Notes: generated by a model from the letters alone, not told the origin. 62,500 bases of DNA from Mesostigma viride (GCA_009746045.1 RPFO01000102.1:1061540-1124039), one strand, 5' to 3'; shown: positions 1 through 32,482, numbered from the stretch's first letter. Made by a program: numbers and translations.

Positions 1-2459
1 CAAAGTCCGATCATGCAGGCCGGACAGACCATGGTGCAAATCCCCTGTTTCCTCCACCATGGCCCCTCGTAAAGCCCACCAGGGCGCATGGCTACACACA
101 TGGTGGCAAAACAGGCCGAGCAGACCGGACACTCCACTTGTGTTCGATGCGTGCCCCATGCATGCAGTCTGTACCACACCCTGACAGTAACACACCCTGA
201 CACACCCCATCCGTCGTGGACGTGGCGTACCAGAGTGCACCGCTAAACGATGGCGCCAAAACAGGCAGTGGGGCACCAAGGCACATCCCATCTTGGTATG
301 TTGTAGGGATGGCAGCATACCTCGGGGCGAAACCAGGCGTTTTTGGCTGCATCGTACAGGACAAAGCTGGCGACATACATCACGCAGGGGATGGAGCGAC
401 ACACATGGGAGAGACAGGCAGACACATACACACAGGCAGACAAACACCAACAGGCAGGGGGTGAGTGTAATGGTTGCTTGCGCTGCAAAAGCACCTGGGC
501 GGGCGAATAAACACTCTTGCTCGGTAGACAGCGCAGCGTTGCGGTTTCAAGTTGGCGAGCATAAGGGATTTAAGCAACTGGATCAGTTGGGGGGGGGGAT
601 GCTGTGCGGGGCAGACCAAGGGAGCTGGGCACGTTCTCATCAACTCATGCCAACAATGGTCAGGATAAAATACAACTAAGCAGCTTGCAGTTTCTAGCAA
701 ATGAAGTGGAGCAAATAAGTGGAGCCCTGCCACAAATGCAGCAGTTGACAGTGGCCTCAAGGTTTCTCAATCCGCACGCGGAAGCAAGAAGCCTCCAGGG
801 TGGGAGGGAGGGAAAGAAACAGTTGCGGATCATTGCCGGTCTAGATTGCTTAAGGCATGGTCCGCCGACACACAAGCTGACATCATCCTAAATTAACTAA
901 CACCGGCATGCGTCACGCGCCGGCCTGAACAGTGCTGAAAACACCACTACAAATAACGTGGCCACGCACCCCCAGGCTAGTGCATTAACCGTACAGGTAG
1001 TCGTACAAGGTTCTCAAGACTGACAAACATTATTCTCGCCCATCGACCCCATGGGACGGTCCAAGTCCACGATAAAATAATTAATCACGACTCACTAAAA
1101 AACAAATCAGTCAAAGATTCGTTAAGCAACCAGCCGACCCTACAGGTCCCCAGCTAATCTAAGCCGGTGCAAACAAATACGAATCTTTGGAAGCATGTCA
1201 TATAAAACCTACTATCAATGTTTTCGGATCACTAATTAATAGCCACCGACCCTTATAAACAACCGGGTCATCCCAGGAAAATTCAGGAGAGCATGAAACC
1301 CTTTGTACAGATCAAATCAGTCAGCCCATGTCGCAGACAGCCTTCCACATGCCGGCCAAGGCATAGCGGCCCTATCTTTCCCGCATGCGTTAATTATAAT
1401 ATATACAGAGAAAACCGATTGCAGTTTCTAGCAAATTAACTGAATGGAAGGGGAACACCGGAACAGGGTCCTCAAAATCCAGCTTATGAATCGAAATCGA
1501 TTGACCATGCTACCAGGCCTGCGTTGTGACCCCACCAGCCTTCTCACCTGTCTGTCGCCATGAGCCCCTGGAAGGCCCCACCACCACCCTTGACGCCGCT
1601 CGTTGCAACGGTGCGCCCGCCAAAAACAGCGAGCTGCACCACAAGAGAGGTAAAAGTAAAGAGGTAAAGCAACAATTAAGTACGCATAAAAAATGTACCA
1701 AATACAGCGCACTGCACCACCAGGAAGGGAACAATAACAAAACAAGAGCTGCCCAAGCGTGTATCACCAAGATACCAAAGCCGCTGGCTGCCTAATTAAT
1801 TAATTACCATTTGAAGTAATTCTTAAGCAACACCAGAGGGGGGGGGGGGGGGAGGGAAGTATAAATCATGGGAAGACGGATACTTTGCTACTCAGCGCGG
1901 ACAGGCACGAAATATCAATCATTAACCACATGTCTGGTGACCTCTCAAACCGTACTGGCTGCTCAAACCGTTAAAGAGTAAGGGGCCAGCATGTCAGTGG
2001 ATAGGCCACAAAAGAACCACAGGCACACTCCAGCGGGCAGGTCCGGGCATGGAAACGCGGGGGGACCGGACAATGATAGGCACGCGTGCCGTGCGTGGTT
2101 CAGGAGACAACCAGATTTACTCAGATGCTTTGGGGGGGCGGGGGAAACCGCGTTGAGCCCAGGGAGAACAGGGAGCACCAAAAGCGTGGCGTGCAGGGAT
2201 TTTTTCTTTAATTATTTTTTGTTGTTCTTCCAAATGGAAGGATTCAAGCCTGGACAAATCTATTGCGTGAAGGGTTAACCAACAAGTTTTTCCTTCTCCT
2301 TCTTGTCTCTGGATTCGAAACTGAGCCTTTCAATAGCCGCACGCGCTTGCAGGGGTGTAAACACCACCTCCCTCGCCTAGTCGCCATAACCAAAAGCTCC
2401 ATTGATTGAGCAACGCTACTCCTCCACTTTCCTCACCTGAGGGACGATTATAAGCTACC
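1..2459. other. No supported gene; unassigned sequence
   Basis: I see no convincing exon, RNA gene or mobile-element end here. The open frames are short, lie on both strands and show no recognisable domain. There are G runs near 592-598 and 1837-1852. A short phrase (tgcagtttctagcaaat) occurs near 688 and again near 1422. The region may hold downstream introns or exons of gene A, whose 3' end was not found. Confidence 0.4.
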
Positions 2460-2884
2460 GCTGCTGCATGCTCTCATGCCCGCCTGCTCTATTCCCTGGG
2501 CTTCGTAACAAAGCCCTCCCTTATCTAACCAACGCTGCATGCTCTTCTTCGCCTGCTTGATTCCCTGTCCTACGTAACAAAGCCCTCCCTCATTTAAACC
2601 GACGCTGCATGCTCTCATTCCCACCTGCTCTATTCCCTGGGCTACGTAACAAAGCCCTCCCTTATCTAACCAACGCTGGATGCTCTTCTTCCCACCTGCT
2701 CTATTCCCTGGGCTACGTAACAAAGCCCTCCCTTATCTAAACCGACGCTGCATGCTCTTCTTCCCACCCGCTCGATTCCCTGGCCTACATAAAGCCCTCC
2801 CTTATCTAACCAACGCTGCATGCTCTTCTTCCCGCCTGCTCGATTCCCTGGCCTACGTAACAAAGCCCTCCCCTATCTAACCAA
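2460..2884. repeat. 71-bp minisatellite, six units
   Basis: Six imperfect head-to-tail copies of a 70-71-bp unit start near 2464, 2535 and 2605 and onward. Each contains the phrases ctgcatgctct, ttccctgg and aagccctccc. It lies just past the last recognised exon of gene A, so it may be intronic. Frames through it are artefacts of the period. Confidence 0.9.
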
Positions 2885-2900
2885 AGGCCGCTCTTTCGCC

Positions 2901-3158
2901 CCCTCACCTGGAATGTGCAAAACCATGTACAAGTCCACGCAGCCCGATTCTCACTTCATCTATAATGTCCAATGATCTCCTTCCCGCCCCTAGCCCATAC
3001 AACACATCCCTTCCAACTCCACCTCCTCCCTCTCCCGTCCCCTGTCTACCTCCTGCCTCTCCCTCACCTGCATCACATCCATGCGCAAGCGCTGTTGCAA
3101 ATTCTTGAGGTGTTTGAGCACGCGTGCTGGTGTTGACGACCGCCTTCACGCCCTAGCC
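2901..3158 (-). pseudogene. Two degenerate copies of a gene A exon-intron junction
   Basis: The block that carries the end of the exon at 3236-3406 and its splice donor (start at 3229) recurs at 3061 and 2901, spaced 168 and 160 bp. Each copy begins ccctcacctg on the plus strand, which is a minus-strand CAG|GTGAGG donor. The middle copy still reads LKHLKN and a QQRLRMD stretch resembling the intact exon. Its phase does not fit the upstream exon and a stop follows in the compatible phase, so I read both as decayed tandem duplicates, not active exons. Confidence 0.55.
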
Positions 3159-3235
3159 TATAACACCCTCCCTACTCCGCCTCCTCCCTCTCCCCTCCTT
3201 ACTCCACCTCTTCCCAACCCCTTGCCCGCCCTCAC

Positions 3236-23416
<20,181 letters not shown>

Positions 23417-24439
23417 GCTTGTCCGCGCTCAAGAACCTACCTCGTACCAACTCATAAATTCGATTAAATCAGAAAATTTACAGAGAATATTAACCATGGG
23501 CTCGGAAATTTTATAGAGTAGAACGAGACGTTCGGGTATGTGGGTATTTTTATTTTGCATTTTCCAAATACACACACACAGTATGTACTAACCAGAGACT
23601 ATTATTATTATGGGTGGAGGATCGGTAAATAGTTTACCCCACCGGCCACCTACCACGGCTACAGTACAGTACTACCACTCATACCAGATAGGGTTTTTTT
23701 TCGGGTAAGTCAAGGGGGGGGTATCTTACTCAAAACATAAATATCAGACACTAACGCTGAAAATTTCCAAAAGTTGGCCCTTGGACCCTACCTACCTCTA
23801 GACCTAGCTTTCGGGCGCTTGACATAGCAAAGCCAGGAGTTCTGGCCTTCTGGGGGTCGAGATAGGGAGAAAAATGATCAGCTCCGCGAGCTGTACCGTT
23901 TGGGCGTATTGGTGACTTGGTGTATGGGAAAATTCCGGTTTTCTAAAATGGGTCGTTGGCCAGCACGACGCGATACTGGCACGGCACGGCGCTGGATACA
24001 TAGCCGAAGCCTTGTAGTGGTGGCAGACGGCAGCATACTTCCGTGCCTAGGGGCAGCACCATCTTGCGGGCAACCCCCCCCCCTCTATGGTACCTGCCAA
24101 AATTTTGACTGCAGATTTGGGTTCAGCTCGCCAAGTGTAGCTTGTGTCACTGGACCCGAGTGGGACCAGCGCTTTTGTGGCCACTCGGGACGACTTGTAG
24201 TCACGAGGGCCATGCTGAACCGACAAAGTTAATATTTATTAATGTCGGTAAACCGGCTGAACAAATGTCAACTGGCTGACATTTGGCGTCATTCCACCAC
24301 TAATCGAAGCACTGCTGTAGTGCTGTTGTGGTTGTTGTCATCTTGTTGTTGTTGTTCCGGGTTCCCACGCCTGACTACTGACGCCGCATACACTGGTAAG
24401 TGGTAAGTGGAAACAAGGCAGGGTGTGCGACTGGGCGTG
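23417..24439. other. Intergenic region upstream of gene A
   Basis: No convincing gene is seen. It would include the gene A promoter, but no clear core element stands out. There are short runs of T (23693-23701), G and C (24066-24073). Confidence 0.4.
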
Positions 24440-25152
24440 GATATTTGGCGTCATTCCGCCACAACACTGGCCGGGTGTGCGTGGCTGCATGTCTGATTTG
24501 GACCGTCTGATTTTAGTGACATTTTTAATTATTGGGCCAGGCTTGCATTTCTGTTCTTGGCAGGCGGGAATTCGCATTTACGCCAGCAAACTCGCGGCTA
24601 GCTTCTCCACGCGGCTGCGCGCCCGTTGCCGTCGCTAGTGGGTACATATCGTTCGAGAGAATTCTGCTCATCACGTGCCCGGTGCAGCGGCTTGCACCTG
24701 GTGGTTCCACGAGGTCGGTCAACTGATTCAAGTTGACCGATTCAAGAGTTGCGGCGGCAAGACCATGCATATATCTCTGCGACATGACGACTGACATAGT
24801 ACGGATTTGTCAGGGTCTTTCAAGTTACTGCAAGTATATTGGACTCCCTTCTCGTGGCACAACTTCAGCGAAACAGCCCTTTGACATTCAGCAACTCGCC
24901 TGATTCACGGCAATGTTCAGCGATCTGCAACCACGCGAGTCTTTTGGCCTGCATCTTCCCTGGAATCCTGTCCATTGCCCTGCTTGTCTACAAAACCAAG
25001 TGGCACACGCATGCCCATTCCCAAGCATCTCAACTCCAAAGCGTAATTCATACGCCTTCCCTTCCCCGCTTTGCACTCGCGCCCACGTCGTCTGCGCGAG
25101 GCAATATTCGCTTCAGCATTGATAAACATCAGTCAACATCCATCAACCTCAA

Positions 25153-25311
25153 ATGCAGAGATTCCCACGAATTCTGCGAATGCGCCTGCTCAATTTCCTG
25201 TCGAGCGCACACTTGCGGACGGTCGACCCGAAATGTGCGCTTGGCTCGAGCGCTAGCCGGGATCTCGCTGCGCTTCGGGGGCCTGTGTCATGGGCAGACT
25301 ACTCTGAACTG
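25153..25311 (+). CDS. Element G protein, copy 1, exon 1 (53 codons)
   Basis: It starts at ATG 25153 and reads MQRFPRILRMRLLNFLSSAH. This is a short basic/hydrophobic N-terminus that could be a targeting signal. It ends in phase 0 at a consensus donor GTAAGC. The intron is 25312-25516 (205 bp) and ends ACATAACAG. The same ATG, donor, intron position and acceptor exist in copy 2 (49880-50044). No known family is recognised. Confidence 0.72.
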
Positions 25312-25516
25312 GTAAGCTTCTGCTGAGTTATTAGGCGCTAAGTTGTAATTCAGGTTAAGGTTGAAAATTTTGATGTCGTCCGTTAGGTGGCGACGACATT
25401 TCGTTGTCATTTCCCTGCACTCATGGGTATCGATAGCATAGCTCATGATCGTTCTTTGCGGCGTTCAATTGCGGCGTTTTCGTCATCCAACTGCCAACTC
25501 TTTTTCTACATAACAG

Positions 25517-25972
25517 GCGTCATGCGACAGTGGCCTCGACGGTAGTTCCACGCCCGGCCGCGCGAGGCACTACCCCGGCATTGAAGCTGTCTCCAGCCCA
25601 CTGGCCGCCGCGAGTTCTGTGCCCGACCGTGACTCACTCTTGTCAACGAGCTGCCGTCCCGATGCTGTTGCCGACGAAGAAGGCCCGCAGCTTATCGACG
25701 TATCCCAACTCATGGACGCGATGAAAGGGCTGAACCTCCCGGCCGCCGCATTGTCGGCAATCATGGACGCCGTCCGGGAAAGCATCGTCGCGGCGGCGGT
25801 AGCCGGCGCTTTGGAAGCCGGCCACGTCTCCCGTATAAGTAATTGCCAATGCTGCGGGCTCGCGCAAGAGTGCAGCCACCCGAGCACGCCGTTGAAGATT
25901 CTCAACTCCTCCCTGGCCAGAGACCCAGAGATGCTCCTGTGGCTGCAAACCACGTTCGGCATCCAACCTTGA
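25517..25972 (+). CDS. Element G protein, copy 1, exon 2 (151 residues, stop)
   Basis: Exon 2 continues in phase 0 with GLDGSSTPGRARHYPGI and a Ser/Ala linker. Then come acidic QLIDVSQLMDAMKGLNLPAA, helical LSAIMDAVRESIVAAA, a Cys cluster (CQCCGLAQEC) and a C-terminal MARD-like helix with PEMLLWLQTT; the stop is at 25970. The full product is 204 residues. Against copy 2, every indel in the two exons is a multiple of three while intron and flanks differ freely, which argues for past or present protein-level selection. The product may be a short helical DNA- or protein-binding factor or an element-encoded accessory protein; no function is assigned. Confidence 0.72.
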   Translation, partial: ASCDSGLDGSSTPGRARHYPGIEAVSSPLAAASSVPDRDSLLSTSCRPDAVADEEGPQLIDVSQLMDAMKGLNLPAAALSAIMDAVRESIVAAAVAGALEAGHVSRISNCQCCGLAQECSHPSTPLKILNSSLARDPEMLLWLQTTFGIQP

Positions 25973-26202
25973 GGCACTCCTCTGCTACTGTAGTTAACCC
26001 CGCATGAATTGCTTCAAGTTTGTTCTCTTATGATCAACTGGCATCATTGGGGCTTCCGGCCTCCTTTCTCCACAGGCCTTTGCATGGCAGTTGTGTGCGC
26101 CGGCAGCACTCCCTGCAGGAGACTCTGCTCGTCCATCATTCCACATCCATCCCTAGAAGTCTGATCAACTCGAGGCCGACGAGGCGCCCAGGCTGTGAGG
26201 GG

Positions 26203-26346
26203 ATGGCAGCCCAGTTTGTGGCGGACGATCCACCACCGCCGGCATTTTGGCCGGATGGTAGTTCATGCCTGCCCAGCGCCCAGAGCTCTGCCCACTGCCA
26301 GGGCTTTCTGCTGCTGTTCCCGGCACGACTCGGGCCTTGTACATAA
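26203..26346 (+). CDS. Possible small ORF of element G, copy 1 (47 residues)
   Basis: The ATG at 26203 reads MAAQFVADDPPPPAFWPDGS and stops at 26344-26346. Copy 2 has the same start and stop phrase (50946-51092) and differs by one in-frame codon insertion, but it also has many replacements. It could be a second small protein or chance. Confidence 0.3.
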   Translation: MAAQFVADDPPPPAFWPDGSSCLPSAQSSAHCQGFLLLFPARLGPCT

Positions 26347-27220
26347 TTCACGCTCGTGCCCCCCGGTTGGTGGTTCAGCATCCACGGGGTACCAGCTCCT
26401 GATTCTTTGGCGCGCCACAACATCGGCAATGCCCTGGGCTCCACATCTTCGCGTCCTGCGTGGCCCCACTAGAAAGAACAATACGGCCTGCCGCTACTAG
26501 GGACAGTTAAACTTGCAGCGCTGCCAGTGGTTAGGCACAGGCCTTGTAGCGCTTACTGATATCATCGCCATAGTTTGCGGGGCCGTCTGCTTTAATTATT
26601 GCAGGTGGCAGCCGCCCACAGCTTGTAGCCTCAGGCGTCGTTGGGTTGCAGAGGAGGCCATTGCTGGCCCGCGATTGGTCGAAAGGGGCACCCTGAGTCT
26701 GCCATCCATGAATGAATAATTACGCTAGCGCGCGCCGCTGTGGCACTTCGCCGATGGACTGTACTGTGCCACGTGGCTGTTCGTCGGTATACAAGATACT
26801 GGCCGCAGTGGTAGTCTGCACTTCAAGATATCGCGTGGGGCCACTTGCCAATAAAGTGAGAGGCCCTCACCCCTCTACTAAGGCAGCAGTTTCGCGATTC
26901 CAGCATCGGTTCTCCTTTCCCAGTGTGGTACTGGATACTACAGGATAGTTATTAGTGTGCCAGAGTCTGGATGGTTAGTGTTGTACTGTCTTTTCTTGGA
27001 CAGCGTACTTAGTAGTCATACTTTACGGTCAGGCCATGGATGGATGTATCGCCGGCCCAGTTTCAAGCCGCTGCCATTGTATGATGGACTGGCTTTGCCC
27101 AAGATGGGGCTTTTTGACGGCGGAAATGGATGGTTGCATTGCCAGCCCGCAGGTTGCAGCTGTAACCTCCATGGTCATTCTACACAGACTGTGTAGTAGC
27201 ACAGCTCTGTAAAACTTTGT

Positions 27221-27455
27221 AGCATGGCCGTAGCTATGATGTAACATAGCACCCAGTGTGGTGAAAACCGTCAACTTGTAGCATAGCCGTAGCTATGATG
27301 TAACATAGCGCCCAGTGTGGTGGAATCTTCAACTTGTAGCACAGCCGTAGCAATGATGTAACATAGCACCCAGTGTGGTGAAAACCGTCAACTTGTAGCA
27401 TAGTCGTAGTAGCTATGATGTAACATAGCACCCAGTGTGGTGAAAACCATCAACC
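27221..27455. repeat. 59-62-bp tandem repeat at the 3' part of element G copy 1
   Basis: About four units of gtagctatgatgtaacatag plus cccagtgtggtg and caacttg. Copy 2 has only about two diverged units at 52080-52200, so the array expanded after the copies separated. Confidence 0.88.
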
Positions 27456-27630
27456 TGCACACTTGCACGCTGATGAAATGAAATGAAATTAAATTATAAC
27501 ATGACTCCGTTGGGAGATATGATGTAGCACATATTCCTTGCTGGATAGATGGAGGTGGGCGAAGCTGCGGAATCGAACTAAGCTTACTAACTCTAAGCTA
27601 ATCTAGTCGATCTAGAAAACCCTAACTACT

Positions 27631-28306
27631 CTACTCAGCAAATCGCCCCTTCCGCTTGGGGGGCTCGCCCACAGGGGCTGGCGTGTGAGCCTGGCGGACA
27701 ATCTTCTGCCACCTCTTCTTGTTCTGCATAGCAGTCCAAGCAAGAGAGAGGGAGTGAATGCGGTGTTCAAACTGAGCTGGGATCACTAGTAGGTCGGCCA
27801 GCAACGTGTGTGTATAGTTCATGGCAGGTTTACCCAGGTTTTCTAGGAATGTCCTTGGGGCCAGGCCAGGTCAGGATATTAATTAATTAATTAAACTCGT
27901 GCTCCCGTTGGGGAGTCACGGAGCACCGAAGTGCTTTTAATCCCTGTGAGTGCACTACAGGAGAAAGGGCAGAGACCCCCAGTCTCCTTCATGCCAAAGG
28001 CATGCCACAGCTGCAATCGGGCGCGGCTAGCTAAAAGGACAGGCTAACGATCCGGCAAACTGTGGGTGCAATAAGACCCACGTGAGCATATCATAGCAAG
28101 GAGCGTGGGCAAGTAATCTGAACATAGCCAGGGCGTAGCATGGCTGTACTAGAACTGGTCAGGATATGCCGCCCTGGTTGGCCAAGCCGCCGGGGGCCGG
28201 CCAGACCAAGGGCGGTGTCTACCTGACTGGTGCGAGCAAGATGTCCTACAAATGCTATCCTACGCTGCCTAATCTCGTCCGAAATGCGAGGCATACCCTG
28301 ATACAA
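27631..28306 (-). pseudogene. LINE a reverse transcriptase C-terminal relic
   Basis: Two pieces, 28306-28168 (GMPRISDEIRQRRIAFVGHL) and 27868-27631 (IPAQFEHRIHSLSLAWTAMQ to a stop), correspond to one continuous segment in LINE c. They are separated by the 277-bp insertion at 27880-28156 and carry frame changes, so the gene is dead. Confidence 0.75.
27880..28156 (-). mobile_element. 277-bp 5'-truncated retrocopy inside LINE a
   Basis: It is flanked by GGTCAGGATAT at 27869-27879 and 28157-28167. It begins (left, element 3' end) with a TTAA-type tail and the bulged hairpin at 27898-27920. Its sequence is the reverse complement of the 3' end of the element at 53833-54689, so it is a short copy of the same family, consistent with 3'-primed reverse transcription. 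Confidence 0.85.
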
Positions 28307-28919
28307 AGACTCTAATGACCTATCAAGGAGACCTATGTATGGAAAACCCTACATTCAGGACCTGTCGAAGCATCCAGCTGTAAACCGTGCCGTCCAGCTT
28401 GGCGGCCAGTCTGGCCGTGAGTGTTCATGCCTCGGCGCCATACGTAAGCAACGTGAGGACTAGGACCTTGAAGAGCATTCGCTTGCGGTGCTCGCCCAGG
28501 TCCTTAGAGTGCCAGCCAGTAGGTTTTGAGCGAACGAAGCCTAGCCCAGGCCAGGCCGATGCGGATGTCCATATCGTCGGCGGTGTCGGGGACTCAGCAT
28601 GCTCCCCAGCACGCTGATATGCTCGGTCAAAGAATGTAGTACTTGCACTTGCATGTCATGCGCATAGGCATGCCACGGAGTACAATGCTAATCTTATTCG
28701 AAAAATAATAACACCAGAGTTACAGACAAATGTCGTCTGCATGATTGCTAAAGATACCGGGCTCCTTAAATTAATTGACATAAATTAATTGGCTTAAATG
28801 AATTGATTAGTTTATTCATATAACTAAGCTTTTTAAAAAAGAACGCAATAGATCACATTGTAAGCTTTTTGTAGAACGCTTATAATGAATTATTGTTGTT
28901 GAACATGTTCATGTTGTAG

Positions 28920-29580
<661 letters not shown>

Positions 29581-31255
29581 GCTCACACTCACACTCACAC
29601 TCACACTCACACTCACACTCACACTCACACTCACACTCACACTCACACTCACACTCACACTCACACTCACACTCACACTCACACTCACACTCACACTCAC
29701 ACTCACACTCACACTCACACTCACACTCACACTCACACTCACACTCACACTCACACTATAGCTCACACTCACACTCACACTCACACTCACACTCACACTC
29801 ACACTCACACTCACACTCACACTCACACTCACACTCACACTCACACTCACACTCACACTCACACTCACACTCACACTCACACTCACACTCACACTCACAC
29901 TCACACTCACACTCACACTCACACTCACACTCACACTCACACTCACACTCACACTCACACTCACACTCACACTCACACTCACACTCACACTCACACTCAC
30001 ACTCACACTCACACTCACACTTGAGCACACTCACACTCACACTCACACTCACACTCACACTCACACGAGTTCACACTCACACGAGTTCACACTCACACGA
30101 GTTCACACTCACACGAGTTCACACTCACACGAGTTCACACTCACACGAGTTCACACTCACACGAGTTCACACTCACACGAGTTCACACTCACACGAGTTC
30201 ACACTCACACGAGTTCACACTCACACTCACACTCACACTCACACTCACACTCACACTCACACTCACACTCACACTCACACTCACACTCACACTCACACTC
30301 ACACTCACACTCACACTCACACTCACACTCACACTCGAACACGTACTCACACGCACACGCACACTCACACTCACACTCACACTCACACTCACACTCACAC
30401 TCACACTCACACTCACACTCACACTCACACTCACACTCACACTCACACTCACACTCACACTCACACTCACACTCACACTCACACTCACACTCACACTCAC
30501 ACTCACACTCACACTCACACTCACACTCACACTCACACTCACACTCGTGAACACTCACACTCACACTCACACTCACACTCACACTCACACTCACACTCAC
30601 ACTCACACTCACACTCACACTCACACTCACACTCACACTCACACTCACACTCACACTCACACTCACACTCACACTCACACTCACACTCACACTCACACTC
30701 ACACTCACACTCACACTCACACTCACACTCACACTCACACTCACACTCACACTCACACTCACACTCACACTCACACTCACACTCACACTCACACTCACAC
30801 TCACACTCACACTCACACTCACACTCACACTCACACTCACACTCACACTCACACTCACACTCACACTCACACTCACACTCACACTCACACTCACACTCAC
30901 ACTCACACTCACACTCACACTCACACTCACACTCACACTCACACTCACACTCACACTCACACTCACACTCACACTCACACTCACACTCACACTCACACTC
31001 ACACTCACACTCACACTCACACTAGCTCACACTCACACTCACACTAGCTCACACTCACTACACTCACACTCACCCGAGGTCACCCTCACCCTCACCCTCA
31101 CCCTTATACTCACACTCACACTCACACTCACGCTCACACTCACACTCACACTCACACTCACACCATACTCACGACCTACCATACTCATTATACTCACCAT
31201 ACTCACCATGCTCACCATGCTCACCATACTCACCAACGTAGCCAATGTAGCCAAT
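29581..31255. repeat. (CACACT)n hexanucleotide satellite with variants
   Basis: A hexamer array of about 1.4 kb is interrupted at 29757, 30021, 30335-30360 and 30545. A sub-block of about ten 16-bp units (cgagttcacactcaca) lies at 30063-30223. From 31023 to 31255 it decays into CACCCT, CACCAT and TAGCT variants. Abrupt changes of variant suggest successive local expansions. Confidence 0.96.
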
Positions 31256-31261
31256 CGTGCA

Positions 31262-31720
31262 TAAGATTAGCCAATCGTGCTGTCCTCCGGATTTTCGCCT
31301 TTGCACAGTGTGCAGTTCTTGGACGTTTGGAAACATGGCATGGCTATAAGGTAAGGGCTGACTAGACTAGCTAGCTAGACCTTTTCAGTGGTTTTCCATT
31401 TGCGGGCATTTCCGGCTCGTAAATGGTGGGAGAGCGATCGCAGCAATGGTGCTCACCACTAGACACTCCCGGCCAGTTAGGCTTGAAACACACGCCCTGA
31501 TCAAGCAATCTGTTTCTGGCCCCACCGTCTAGGTCATCTAGTCGCTCTACATGTAAGCTAGCCAGCGCTATAATTTCAATGCACAAGGCTACACAATTCC
31601 ATCTCCATTGGATCATATTCATCATCCTGAACGACTCTAAAACACTGACAAGGTAAAGGCAGGCTCAAGCTACCATGGTCCGGATTCTCCCGATTCCTGG
31701 CCTGCGCTGGTCAGGTCTCC
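31262..31720. repeat. Element X, copy 1 (empty-site copy)
   Basis: It matches copy 3 at 55187-56830 in the same orientation and copy 2 at 32515-32981 inverted. Landmarks are tcctccgg, cagttcttggacgtttgg, tggttttccatttgcggg and tctggcctgcgctgg. At 31585-31610 it shows uninterrupted the sequence that carries LINE c in copy 3. Identity is unknown; the ends are shared by the three copies. Confidence 0.7.
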
Positions 31721-31930
31721 TTGATAAAATTAATCCATTTTTTTGTGCCTGGAAAGATAACCTGACGTCAATCAATTCACTTACTCAAGTCCTGAACTTT
31801 TGGAGGGAATGTGTACATGAAACATGACATGATTTAACACAGCAAGAGTTAACATCTTTTTATCAATGAGATTTTATGGACGTCGCATTTTGTTCCCATT
31901 GAGGATTTATGAATTATCAAGGAGACAACC
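31714..31930. mobile_element. Possible small inverted-repeat element
   Basis: GGTCTCCTTGATAAAATTAATCC-like sequence on the left pairs imperfectly with the right end (ggatttatgaattatcaagg then agacaacc). The phrase atcaaggagac also occurs at 28322 and 32514, and its complement ends element X. It may be a terminal motif of a non-autonomous family. Confidence 0.35.
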
Positions 31931-32410
31931 AGCAATTATGACTACTGCACTCACATGGTGGATGCCTTACACGGGCTCTCCCAGATAGCAAGTAGCTTTT
32001 TTATATTATACCTCAGTGTTTTGTCCTGTCTCCTAATGATTGGCACTGCATGAAAGACGGGGTGCATGAGAGAAGGACGGGTGTCTCTGCCCTGTCTTGT
32101 TTTGTAGCATGCATGACTTACAGGGTTTTCACACTTTTTTTTTTTCCGGTCGAAACGCTGCGGCGAAATTCGGCGGACTTTCGGCCAAAAGTGGTATACG
32201 GCGCCGGAACAGGGCCGTGCACGCGCCGGGCTTGACACGCTGTACGGGCTGAGAAAAATGGCAAGTTTTTTTGGCTGTTTCCGTGGGCTGGTCAGACATG
32301 TTCAGAATTGGGCATGCGAAGGCAATTTCGACCGTCCAGGTGGACGCATCCTATTGCATGGGTCGGACAAGTAAAAATTTGTGGCGCAGCGCCCCCCCTT
32401 CAACAATTGG

Positions 32411-32482
32411 GGTGGAATTCCAGTGGTATTGGGTGGTAGACCCTTGTGGGGGTCTACCACCCAATACCACAGCATTCCACCT
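32411..32482. repeat. Perfect 21-bp hairpin stem, extendable to about 32 bp
   Basis: GTGGTATTGGGTGGTAGACC plus C (32423-32443) pairs exactly with 32450-32470 across a 6-nt loop (ttgtgg). The outer flanks ggtggaattcca and agcattccacc continue the stem with three mismatches. It lies inside the TTA-flanked element and resembles a miRNA-precursor-like foldback or a small foldback element. Confidence 0.85.

Larger units (their letters stand above)
27475..28608 (-). mobile_element. 5'-truncated non-LTR retroelement (LINE a), interrupted
   Basis: It is flanked by the target duplication GCACGCTGAT at 27465-27474 and 28609-28618. The 3' end lies at the left, with an AAATG/AAATT-type tail and a decayed terminal hairpin (27499-27525). 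It matches LINE c (55493-56693) in the reverse transcriptase C-terminal part but is broken by frameshifts and by a second retroelement at 27880-28156. It landed in the 3' part of element G copy 1. Confidence 0.82.
24440..28722 (+). mobile_element. Element G, copy 1
   Basis: A block of about 3.1 kb of native sequence is shared with 49115-52385 in the same orientation, with many substitutions and small indels. Shared landmarks include an upstream phrase ttaattattgggccaggc, the two-exon gene, a phrase gatatcatcgccatagtttg near 26560, and the end near gaaaaataat. Copy 1 is enlarged by a non-LTR retroelement inserted at 27475-28608. I found no terminal repeats, so class and exact ends are unknown. 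Segmental duplication of a host locus is the alternative. Confidence 0.7.

Noticed and set aside
3061-3158. Active gene A exon in the duplicated junction
   Set aside because: The frame that keeps LKHLKN does not match the phase left by the exon at 3236, and the compatible phase meets a stop.
24440-28722. Element G as an LTR element or as a TIR transposon
   Set aside because: No terminal direct or inverted repeats were found at either copy's ends, so I leave the class open.
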